A stretch of DNA of 51,024 nucleotides from the NCBI GenBank assembly GCA_020444065.1, contig JAHLLQ010000013.1, positions 1 through 51,024 of the forward strand. The letters run 5' to 3'. Each line of letters starts with the position of its first letter. Position 1 is the stretch's first letter. The stretch comes from a bacterium. Its GTDB lineage: Bacteria; Sumerlaeota; Sumerlaeia; SLMS01; JAHLLQ01. The notes below the pieces were generated by a model that made no database searches, was not told where the DNA came from, and saw nothing but the letters and a program-made list of their open reading frames with translations. Of this stretch, positions 1-9,400 are shown piece by piece. Made by a program: the position numbers and the translations under genes.

Positions 1-628
1 CAGCCTGCACCGAGGTCGGGCGTCGTGTCCAGATGTGGTTCGTGGGACGCATACGAAACGCTGATGGCACGTTCCTGAGTTGCGCCTCGCAATTCCAGTC
101 CGGGGGCTTGAGATCCGGATCCAGCCAGTTTGCCCCTCGCCTCAGCCACTCTTGCCGGAATTCTCGTGCGGACTCGAGTGTATCGTCTTCATTCCCGAAT
201 ACGGCTCCACAGCACGAGCAGAAACCGAAGCTCGGCGACCGCTGATCCTCGCCCCATGGCATATCCTCCTGAACGAGGCCGCAAATGCGACATGCGAGTC
301 GCTCATCGCTTCTAAGTTGACTTAGATAAGAACGCGCCAGATGCTCGATGTACTCGGCATGATAGCGTACCGTATCCCAATTAGGGTTGCTCTCAAAATC
401 CGCAATCATCTCCAGGTTGTTCGTTTGCCGCACAACCTCAGAAACCCAGCTCTCTGATGCTCCCTCTACCTGATACTGAAGCATCCGAATCTGAGGAGTG
501 ACTCTTCTGATCTCATTCGGCGACTGCTTGAGTTTCGTCGCCAAATAGAGCATCTGCTGTACTTGGCGCATGTCTCTCTCTATAATGGTCAGTGCTTTCC
601 AGAGAAACTCGGCGACAGGACACTTCAT
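1..628 (-). CDS. Zinc-ribbon protein, CPCC-like family (3' end beyond left edge)
   Basis: An open minus-strand frame runs from an ATG at 628, directly after an in-frame TGA, to the window edge without a stop (209 codons visible). The first ~110 residues look helical and charged and I do not recognise them. At about residues 117-140 there are two cysteine pairs, CRIC and CSCC, separated by ~20 residues, so a zinc ribbon is likely. After it comes an E-F-R-x-x-W-L-R-x-G-A-N-W-L-D-P stretch and then P-P-D-W-N...QLRNVPSAF. This layout is familiar from small bacterial CPCC-type proteins that often sit beside toxin genes. It is the last gene seen in a minus-strand series downstream of an RHS toxin, so a role as accessory or immunity protein is possible but inferred. 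The only Shine-Dalgarno candidate (GGAG) is ~12 bases from the ATG, which is rather far. A second ATG lies 19 codons in. Confidence 0.7.
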   Translation of the reverse strand, partial: MKCPVAEFLWKALTIIERDMRQVQQMLYLATKLKQSPNEIRRVTPQIRMLQYQVEGASESWVSEVVRQTNNLEMIADFESNPNWDTVRYHAEYIEHLARSYLSQLRSDERLACRICGLVQEDMPWGEDQRSPSFGFCSCCGAVFGNEDDTLESAREFRQEWLRRGANWLDPDLKPPDWNCEAQLRNVPSAFRMRPTNHIWTRRPTSVQA

Positions 629-854
629 TCATCGAACGTCATCTCCATCTGACGGGGAGACTCCAATTTCCTCGATACCCGCCCGCAGTTGTGAGGGCGA
701 AGGCAAGTACCGCCGCCGAACGAAACGATGCGAGCAAGCCGTGCCGTGCTTGGCTATCCTCGAAATGCCCAACGCGTATAGGAGACATCCCGGCCGATGT
801 CCGGCACAAGAAAAGAGTATCCGGCCCACTCCAATGGCTGCGGCGGAAACGCAC

Positions 855-1568
855 TCACTGTAATGTCGGGTCCCATTGTCCCCAAATCTCCTCAATACGA
901 TCGCCCCGCCGAGGGGCGGGATCAACTGCGAACAGTGGAAAGGAATTCACTAGGATTCTGCACCTGCCACCGACACCTTCCCAGATCATCACATAGTCGC
1001 ACTTCTCTGAATTCTGGCTAACACACTGATAAACGAATGTCCTTCCCAAGGGTGGGGGGTCTTCAAGGCGAAGCGCATTTGAATCTGGCAAGAAGTACTT
1101 GAGACAATCTTCGACAAGATAGGGATTGTCGCCCACGTGCATATTTAAGGGCCATTCTGGGTCACTATCTATTGCTTCTTCAATGATACCGAACACGCCA
1201 GTTCGAGGGTCGAATTCGAAGCGATATCCCTTGGTCTGCTTTGCCAGTTGCTCCGCGCACTCTTGCAGGCTGTCTGCGTGGATTGAGATATGATCGAACC
1301 TGACGACACCTGACGTGCCCTGATCCTCTTGAAGCACCTCAAAGTAGCCCTTTCCGATAAACGTTCGCACCTCTAAGACAACATCGCCTGTGCTTCCAGT
1401 CTCTCTCATGTTCCAGACGATCCCCCCCGCTATGTCAGCAATGCTGGCATGTACAAAATCAAGGGCAATTAGCATACTGCCTTCATCGGACTGAGCGCTA
1501 GCACAGAAGGCAGAAATCAATACAAGACAGAGTATTGCTTTCGACCGGCTGCTTCGGTGATTCTTCAT
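855..1568 (-). CDS. Secreted hypothetical protein with STN-like region
   Basis: This encodes 237 residues. The start is MKNHRSSRSKAILCLVLIS, a basic N-terminus plus hydrophobic stretch ending near AQS, which is a typical Sec signal peptide, so the product is probably exported. The ATG follows AAGGA with about 9 bases of spacing. Residues ~30-150 contain two copies of a pattern like LIALDFVHASIADI and ISIHADSLQECAEQLAKQT followed by YRFEFD..GVFGI. This weakly resembles the secretin/TonB short N-terminal (STN) fold, in which a small amphipathic domain folds in the periplasm. The C-terminal part has no motif I can name. The gene starts 15 bases after the stop of the upstream gene on the same strand, so the two are probably co-transcribed. 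Function unknown. Confidence 0.7.
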   Translation of the reverse strand: MKNHRSSRSKAILCLVLISAFCASAQSDEGSMLIALDFVHASIADIAGGIVWNMRETGSTGDVVLEVRTFIGKGYFEVLQEDQGTSGVVRFDHISIHADSLQECAEQLAKQTKGYRFEFDPRTGVFGIIEEAIDSDPEWPLNMHVGDNPYLVEDCLKYFLPDSNALRLEDPPPLGRTFVYQCVSQNSEKCDYVMIWEGVGGRCRILVNSFPLFAVDPAPRRGDRIEEIWGQWDPTLQ

Positions 1569-1583
1569 TTGTTCTTGTCCTTT

Positions 1584-1955
1584 CTACCCTAGACCGATAT
1601 CATGCCTCACGATTTCGATCTTCTCAGTGACAATCCGGTCATCAATCGTAAGGTACTGGGTCGTGTCGCCTCTGTACGTGATGAGGAGTGGATAATCGAT
1701 GTCGTTTTGATAATTCTCAAATAGCCACACATCTGAAATGACATCTCCTACTGAATGGGAATCCAACCAACCTTCAATCCCCCTCTCGCAATGAAGGAAA
1801 TCAGCATGCTCATCCGCAATAACTACGGCGATTCCGTGAATAGTCGGATCTTCCTCGATTGGGACATCGTCGTTGTTGACGTGCTCCTGGAGTTTAGTTT
1901 CAGAACCTACTTGCACCGTGATATATATTGTCGACCCAAGTGTGCTGGTTATCAC
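1584..1955 (-). CDS. Small soluble hypothetical protein
   Basis: This encodes 123 residues from a GTG start. The frame is open only 11 codons further upstream before a TGA, and GGGGAG lies ~12 bases before the GTG, so the start is fairly well bounded. The protein is acidic, has no signal peptide or membrane segment, and reads as alternating strands (for example SVGDVISDVWLFENYQND and YPLLITYRGDT). I do not recognise a family. It lies in the tail of the toxin/immunity gene series, 15 bases ahead of the secreted 237-residue protein. It could be an additional immunity-type protein or the remnant C-terminus of a larger protein. Nothing in the sequence decides between these. Confidence 0.55.
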   Translation of the reverse strand: MITSTLGSTIYITVQVGSETKLQEHVNNDDVPIEEDPTIHGIAVVIADEHADFLHCERGIEGWLDSHSVGDVISDVWLFENYQNDIDYPLLITYRGDTTQYLTIDDRIVTEKIEIVRHDIGLG

Positions 1956-2056
1956 TTCACTGATGCCCTCCCCAAATCCTAATACTCAACCCGGACCGAG
2001 TCCAGGGAGTCAGGTCACAAGCCCTTAGTGCTGGAAGCCAGCCTGATAGGCATCTC

Positions 2057-2551
2057 CTAATTCCCCTCCGCCGCCATGTGGCCTGCCGTGCTTTCAAGAA
2101 GCCAATGCGTCCCTGTCCTTCGCAGCTGCAGCGTGCTCACTTCGTCCGGCGTCAGTTTCCCCGATTCCTCCAGTTCCCGAATCGAGTCCGGCAGCCGACC
2201 ATGGTCCAGGGCGAACTCCTGAATCGCGAGAACTGTCAGCACACGCTCCCTCGGCCACAGAGAATCGGCGTCATTGGCCGCACTCCAGTTCTTTTCCCAA
2301 TTCGGGTCAGACTTCATAGCCTCCAACTGCTTGGTCAGATCCGAGATCAATGCTTCGCGGTTCTCTCGCGAAGAATTCTCCAGAATGTAGCTATGTGGCT
2401 GCGGGTGGTTCATACGAACGAACCAGTACGAGACTACGCCCGCCGCGATGACCAAGAGCATGCACGTCGCAATCACAGCAACCCGCGGCAGCCGCGAGGG
2501 CCGCAACGCTCCTTCTGTTTCGCTTGGCGTGTCGTTCTGTTCTTGGCTCAA
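2057..2551 (-). CDS. Single-pass membrane protein, unknown function
   Basis: This encodes 164 residues from a TTG start preceded by GGGGGAG at ~5 bases, a strong ribosome site that decides the start. The first ~23 residues are polar. Residues ~24-46 (VAVIATCMLLVIAAGVVSYW) form one transmembrane helix. The remaining ~118 residues are probably extracytoplasmic and mostly helical. A segment RVLTVLAIQEFALDHGRLPD...ELEESGKL is reminiscent of the region after the N-terminal helix in pseudopilin-like proteins, where a peptide precedes a 'grLPdsl.eL' motif, but no prepilin peptidase site is seen. The gene is 83 bases downstream of the immunity gene in the same direction, so it may belong to the toxin operon. 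Function unknown. Confidence 0.65.
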   Translation of the reverse strand: MSQEQNDTPSETEGALRPSRLPRVAVIATCMLLVIAAGVVSYWFVRMNHPQPHSYILENSSRENREALISDLTKQLEAMKSDPNWEKNWSAANDADSLWPRERVLTVLAIQEFALDHGRLPDSIRELEESGKLTPDEVSTLQLRRTGTHWLLESTAGHMAAEGN

Positions 2552-2634
2552 GACAACTCCCCCGCTTCTCTCGCCACCAGGATGCCGACTTCATACCGAT
2601 GTGTCGACCGGTAATGTCTGTGGGGGGGCGGGGG

Positions 2635-3120
2635 CTAGGACTGCGCCGACAGGAGCACATCCAGACGGATCTGCAATGCGACGTACCCGTAAAGGCCCTC
2701 TTCTGCGAAATCGTTCGGATCGATTTCATCGACAGGAACCACAATCTCCTTCACGGACTCCACAGTATCATCGTCGCAGAAATCGATGAACGCCTTGGTT
2801 CTATCATCGTTGTACCGAATGAACCCAGGCATCGGCCAGTCTTCACGATTCCAATCGGGAAGCCTCCCGATGATCGGCCAGACCTCCTTCTTCAGACCGA
2901 GATCACCGAATTGAGTTAACAAGATTGCCCCTTCCGGACCAGGCGGAATTCCGAGTGACTGCAACTCCTGAAGCGTCGAACAGCGCGGCCCAAAGAAGTA
3001 CCCGAACGCAGGTCCTTTCCCACTGATCCGAGCAATCACCCCGCGCGCAAATCCCCCGTTCCGCAGCGGCACGGCGCAGCAATTTCCTTCTAGATCACTC
3101 AACTGCCGGTTTGTCTTCAA
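2635..3120 (-). CDS. Imm26-like immunity protein for the RHS toxin
   Basis: I place the start at a TTG (3120-3118) that shares two bases with the TGA stop of the RHS gene. AGGA lies 7-8 bases upstream. This gives 161 residues; a GTG at 3153 would add 11 more, overlapping the toxin tail. The N-terminus EGNCCAVPLRNGGFARGVIA followed by a GYFFG motif matches the general pattern of the Imm26 family ('G.vfaiPL..G.ya.g.v....G..fG'), proteins encoded next to polymorphic toxins that neutralise them. The middle contains GLKKEVWPIIGRLPDWNRED and the C-terminus is acidic, as expected for a partner of a basic nuclease. There is no signal peptide, so it should act in the cytoplasm. The overlap with the toxin stop suggests translational coupling. 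The family match is by eye; that it pairs with this toxin is inferred from position. Confidence 0.75.
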   Translation of the reverse strand: MKTNRQLSDLEGNCCAVPLRNGGFARGVIARISGKGPAFGYFFGPRCSTLQELQSLGIPPGPEGAILLTQFGDLGLKKEVWPIIGRLPDWNREDWPMPGFIRYNDDRTKAFIDFCDDDTVESVKEIVVPVDEIDPNDFAEEGLYGYVALQIRLDVLLSAQS

Positions 3121-3440
3121 TCTAGTTTCCTGCCAGCCTCCAGGTAATCGCACCGATTGGGATTCCTGGGCGAAATCGGCTGGTTCTTGTTTAGTCCACC
3201 ATTCTCGAATCTGGCCTCGGGGTGTTCATCATGGATAATTTGCTCGCGTCCTCTTTGGGCTGCGTATTCGTCTGTCGTTCGATCCACCTCGAACTTGAAT
3301 TCCTCAGTCTCCGGTTTACGCGCATGATCGCCTTTTCGACTTTTGAGGTTGTTCGTTCGTCCGGTTCTGACGACCTCACCAGTTTCCGGATCTTTGAGGA
3401 AATAAGTGCCCCCTTTTGGCTCTTGGGGAGGTGTCGGTGC
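3117..3440 (-). other. GIY-YIG (URI-like) nuclease toxin tail of the RHS protein
   Basis: The last ~105 residues read GGTYFLKDPETGEVVRTGRT, then NNLKSRKGDHAR, RGREQIIHDEHPE and finally KNQPISPRNPNRCDYLEAGR. This is the order of the GIY-YIG fold: a first strand with the Tyr, a G-R-T turn, the L-x-x-R helix with the catalytic Arg, then a helix with the metal-binding Glu. The 'N..I.SPRNP....YLEAG' ending is the one commonly seen in GIY-YIG toxin tails of RHS and filamentous toxins (Tox-URI type). Nuclease activity is predicted from family knowledge, not shown. Confidence 0.82.
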
Positions 3441-6400
3441 CGAACACGGATTCACATTATGGCTCAGCACGCCGAGATCTGACACAAGGTAGCTGTGCTC
3501 AGTCTCAACCTCTATGTTGTAAACACGAGGTAATCCGTCAAGCGGAACCACGGATACGATCGAGACAGATCCCGTACTGGTTCGAAGTCGTCCGCCGACA
3601 CGCAGATCTTCCGCCGGGATCCAGTTATCTTCATCCTCTGAGTAGAGCCGATGAGTTGACGTAAGAACGAGGGGCTCATCTGCGCCCTGCAGTTCTATGC
3701 TCAGAATATGCGTACTCAGCCGTGTGACTGTCGCCAAGACCACACGGCCTGGCGAATCCTCGATTTCCGGACAGGGTTCGATCGAGACAACCCAGGCGGG
3801 TCCGAAGATATCCAGTTCTGGGAATTCGAGCGTGATTTCCTTGCCCACTTCGGGCGCGGTTTCCGCGAACCACTCAGGTGACCGAAGGAGTTCGACCTCG
3901 AGCGTATCCCATCCGCCGTCGGGGTTAGGCATGTAGAGCGTAACAACTTGCCAATCCCCGTTGACTTCCGTCTCGTAGTCTTCTCCGTCTCCAATCGTTA
4001 GGACCCGATCCCCGACCTCCAGCTCTTCAATCGCAACCGGTCCGTCTGCTTGTTGGACGAGGGTGCCGGCGACGAAGCAGCCGGCGGGAGGCAGGTCATT
4101 GCCAGCCTTGATTGTGTCGTCGAGAGCCTTACCTCCATCCGTAATGCTATCGGCAGCGTCGGCGACCTCATCGGCGCTTCGAACGATTCGATTGGCATCC
4201 GAAACTTCATCGACTGCTCTTGCTGTGTTCTTGGCCGTGCGGAAAATCCCGACTGCCTCGAACGGCGCGGCAATCGCCTTCAGAGCAAAGCCTGCTGCGC
4301 CCGCGATGTCTGAGGCGCGTCCGACCTCACCTGCGACCCCCGAAACGATTTCTGTTTTCGTCATCCGATCATGGTTGACTGAGATCTCTGCGGATTCCTC
4401 TCCCAGCGAGAGAGTATCCGCAGCGAAGTGAGCACCGCCATAAACTGCGGCCCCGACCGTGTAGATCGCGAGGTCGGATTCCAGGCTATTGACGAAGCCG
4501 TCCGCACTTGCCAGGATCCTAGCTCCGCACGCTGCTGCCCAACCGCGCAACCCCCACGGGTCCACGTAGCTCCACGGGTTGTTGCCTGTGTACGTGTAGC
4601 CGTTGCCGAGGTTGAGGGGGTCGCCCCAGATGCCGATGGGGTCGCGGGTGATGAAGCGGCCGGTTTCTGGGTCGTAGTAACGGTGCCGGTAGTAGTAGAG
4701 GCCGGACTCGGTGTCGTAGCGGCGGCCGGTGAAGAAGTACGGATTCCCGTAGCTGGCTGTCGTCGGGCTGTGGGAACTGTCAAGGACCGTGGGTTCGCCG
4801 AAGGCGTCGTACCCGTAACGCTCGACGACCGCGCCGGACGAATCGAGCAGCGTGACGACGTTGCCTTGATCGTCCTGGTGGTAGTAGTACCAACCCTGAT
4901 GTGCACCAGTAAGACGGTGCATGGCAAGCAAATCGTCGATGCCGTCGGAATAGACGAACTCAATCTGAGGCGTACCGGCCGACGATTGCTCCTGGATGCA
5001 TTCCCACCCGTCGTACACGTACCGCGTGGTGGTTTCGTCCGTCGTCTTGGCGATCCGCCGGCCGAGGGCATCGTATCGGTAAGTCGTGACGGGGCCCGCG
5101 CGGTCTTCGTAGGTGACCAGGCGATTCCGATAGTCAAACGTCAGCGTGTCGGATGTTACGAATTGCCCGCTCTGGAACGTGCCGCGGCGGGTCAGGTTTC
5201 CTGTCGCATCGTGCTCGCGCCGATCCGTGGTTTCATCGTAGGTTTGGGTCTGCTGATTGAAAACGGAATGAGTGATCTCCGTGTATTGGTTGACCACGTC
5301 ATCGGTCGGCGAGGAGCGGTCGTAGTCCTTGTCCCACTGCGTTCCACTCGCGACGCTCTCTCGATTGCCTGCCGGATCGTAGTCGATCGTGATCCCGTCC
5401 ACGCCCGTCAGTCGCGACAGCGAATCGTACGTGAAGCTCTTCGCAACGACCGAGTTCGAACTGGCGTCCAGTTCCTCCCAAAGACTCCGATTATCGAGCG
5501 CGTCCCATTCGAATTGATGCCTGGCGAAGGTGCCTTGCGAGGGGGAGCCTTCCAGAAGATGGATGGACGTGCTCCGACCCAGCGAATCGTACTCGAAGGC
5601 GGCACGGGCCATCGGCCATTCGCCTACTGTTACGTCAAAGGATCGCGATCCAAGGCGATAACCCGTCCCGATATAGCTGTTGATCGCTATCGAGTGCTGG
5701 TAGTCATCCAGGAATTTCGTCCCGCGCCCAAGAGCATCCATCATGCGAGTGATGTATAGGCTGCCGGGATAGCTGATCCCCTTCCGCCTTCCCATGCTGT
5801 CCGCATCAAAGGCCAGCGTATCGGAGAGGGACAGGATGCTGTCGATTTGTGTCTCTGAGAGAAGGTTGCTTGCCGAGTCGAATGCCCGCGTGACGACTGA
5901 ATCGTTGTCCTCGGCGCGAAGAAGACGTCCCAGGCCGTCGTAGTAGTAATTCTCGGAGGTCGTCTGGTTCGAGACACCCGTGCCAACGGATATCGTCCGC
6001 CCCGTAAGGCGCCCCAGATCATCGTACACATTGGTAATCGTCGATCCGTTCGGATCGGTAATGACCCACGGCTCGCTGAAGTCCGTGTAGGACGTCAGGT
6101 CGTACTCGCTGCCATCGGCGTGCTCGGTTGCGATGGGACGATTCAGAACATCGTAGACGTATTCCGTGGCGTTTCCATTGGGATCCGTCTGGGAGATAAG
6201 CCGAGAGTAGATGTCCCAATCAAGAGCGGTCGTATTTTCTCCGATTTTCGTGCCGTTGGCATCGTACATGTATCGGGCTGTCGACAGCTTGCGGCCGAGC
6301 AGATCATACTGGTGGCGTGTGACCTGCCCGAGGGGGTCGATTCCCATTACAATGTGATCGAACGAATCGTAGTAGAGTTCCCAGGTACGTTCGTTTGAGC

Positions 6401-9400
6401 CAGAGGGATCCTCGGTCACTCTGGTGAGGCGATCGAGGTCATCGTATCTGTACACCGTCGTCAGGGTTTCCGCCGTGCTGCTAGGGACGATGTTCACCAG
6501 GGTACTGGTCGTCACATTTGAGTTGGCGTCGTACAGATAGGCCTGCGTGTTCCCGATGGGGTCTTCCCATCCGGCATAGCGATGTGCCGAGTCGTAATGG
6601 TAGTCCCAGGTCTTGCCGGCATCATTGGTGGTCGAGATCAGCGCTCCGTTCGGGGAGTAGGCGAACTGGGTCGAGTTGAGGCTGTCGGAATAGGGGATCT
6701 CGCTGAAGAGAAGGTCGCCATTCGGCAACGTCCCGTCCTCGTACTTGCCTGTGGCCGGGTCAAAGACGAGCGAGGTGCCGCTCTTGTACGCGTTGTACTT
6801 GAACAGCTCTTCCTCGACCTTCGTCGTGCGACCCATCACGTCGTACTCGAAGTGCGTACGAGCGAGCGGGTGAATGCCAACATCGACCAGTGAGGTCAGT
6901 TGCCCAAGATATTCGACTTCCTCGACGCGGTATGAGTTCCAGGTTGAAGTCGTCGCGAGATCCTGCTCGTAGGTCAGACTTACGAGATTCCCCAGCGGAT
7001 CGGTGATCGAAGCGAGGCGATCGAGGTCGTCATACTCATAGGTCGTTGTGCGACTATTCGCCTCACCGGGGTTTTGGATGATGTACTCGAGGTTGCCATT
7101 CGCCGTGTACGTGTATTCCAGCAATGACTCGATGTTCGATCCCACACCCCGCCGAATTCGATAAGGCATGTCGCGCTGATCGTACTTGATAGTGACGTTG
7201 TTGTGCGCCTGGATCTCAGGGGATGGGACTCCATTGAGCACACCCGTCCTGTGGAAGGCATTCAGATTCCCATTCCGATCGTATCCAAAGACATCGACAA
7301 CCTGCTCGCCCGAACCCACCGTCAGTGTGGCCGTCGTAACTCGATCGTGTTCCCACTCGTATTCGATGGTCTGGATCTTCGGGTTCGAAGAGTTGTATTC
7401 GGCCTCGTAGGCGGGATGAGTAGATGGAAGATTCCAGACCTCGACCAGGTCTCCATTGTCATCGACTGTCAGGTACTCCTTTTCGATGCGTTTGATCTGC
7501 CCTGGCCGGCGATAGAAGTACTTCGTCACGCGTTGCGACTGGTCGGGACGAACAATGGTCTTCCTCAGAACATCCCCCCGAATGCTGTTCGTGTACTGGA
7601 CGAGATTGCCTTTGGGGTCCTCGACGTGGTTCACGAACCCATTGCTGTCGTACTCCAAGTGCCAGTTCAGATTCTGTCCCAGACCATCAAAGGAATCCGA
7701 TGGGGCATCGGCAAGATCATCGAGATCGTCGTCTGTGCTATCGATATAGACATCCGCAAGGACACGCTTGCCACAGGCCGTCGAATATTCAAAGAGATCG
7801 TACCGATAGTGACCATCTGCATCCGGCGGCCAAATATGGACTTCACGATCGCCCATTTCCAGCTTGAGATAGAAATGCTCGCTGCCGTCCGGATAGGAAG
7901 CATGTTTCAGGGTCCCATCCGCGTGATACTCGAAGTCAGTGACATTTCCCTGCTCATCGGCGATCTGAGTAACGTGATCACAGCAGTCCGAAAGCGTGTA
8001 TTCCTTGCGGATTGGCTCAGCCGAAGAACCAAATACGGGAAGATCGATCACTTCGATGATCTTATTTCCGGCCAGGTCGTAGCTTCGTACATACTGTGTT
8101 GCGTTTCCCTCCGGGTACGTGACCTTCTTCAACTCGCCTTCGCCCGTCCACTCGAACTCGGTCACATAGTCCGTCGTACACGAGGGGAGTTCCGCGTTCT
8201 CGTACGAGTCATCAGAGTCGCACGACTCCGTCTTCCGGACGCAGTTCCCCATCACATTGTATTCGTAGGTTTTCTTGAACCCTCGCCGATCTTTGAGTTC
8301 CGTGGTGATGTGTGTGTCATTGTAGTCGGACGGCGTTGCGTTCACGATCGGAAGACCTACCTCGACTTCCTCTCCCTGCCAGATTTGCTTCTGGATCCTC
8401 CCTGCTTCGCCGGGTTGATACGTGTTGTACAACAGCGTCGGGCTGACGAGTCCTCCATCGATGATTTCGCTGATGCTCGAGATGCCGCAGACCGCATTCC
8501 AACTGTGGTATCCATACCGAATGCCGATCGAGATCGGATCTAAATCCGGCCCGAGCTCGACTTCTCGTGTGACCGATTTTAATTGGCATTTTGAGGAGCT
8601 ATCGGCGAAGTAGTAGTCGTAGTTGATAACTTCCGACGTCAGCTTGTTTGTGACAGACTTGATCAGCCCCCCCCATGGCTCATTGGGATCCATGGGGATC
8701 TGACGGGGATAGTAGTCGACGGTAATTCCAGCGCCGTTCGCGAAGCTGGCAGCGGCGAATCTGTAGAGAGTTTCCCAGCTATCATCATGCGTCGTTGATG
8801 GCGAATAGGCCCAATCCAATTGCAGGTCGGATCCCTTGGGTGATTCAATGGTCCGAACGACGTAGGTTCTCTTGGTTAGAGTCAGATTCTGTTGAACAGG
8901 GTCACCCGGTCCTGTGAGAAAGTTCGTGGAGACTTCTTCGGACTCCTCTACATAACCCCACTTCCCACCGTTTGGGAATTCCAACGTGTACTTGCTGACT
9001 GAGGCGCCCCAAGGAGGAAAACCATCTGGGAAACTCAGTTCCGGCCAATCGGCGTCCGGAGACGGGTCCAGGTGGATATCTGTGTAAGGAATCCGGTATC
9101 CATAGTGTCCATCTGCACCCCCCGTCATGTAGCAATAGAGTTCGTTCCCTTTACCATCGGAAATTACGAAAACTGATGGATAGTTCAGCGCGATTGAGCC
9201 TCCGAGATTGAAAACGTACTCGTATTCGATCATGCGGAGATTATAGGAATGATCCCACTGCCAGCCCATGTTCGAGTCGGTCCTGATTCTTCTCTGGCTC
9301 CGGTGGAACCGCGACCAAACAACAGACAGGTCCTCGTCCCCTGGAACGATCGTATCGATTTCGGGGAGATAGAACTCCTGGTTATGCAACCAGACTGGAT

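Noticed and set aside
629-925. 98-codon minus-strand frame between the zinc-ribbon gene and the 237-residue gene
   Set aside because: It mostly overlaps the 3' end of the 237-residue gene in another frame, and has no ribosome site or motif.
7203-8543. 446- and 443-codon plus-strand frames opposite the RHS gene (also 4428-5759)
   Set aside because: The minus strand has unmistakable YD repeats there. The plus frames are mirror artefacts of the repeated coding pattern.
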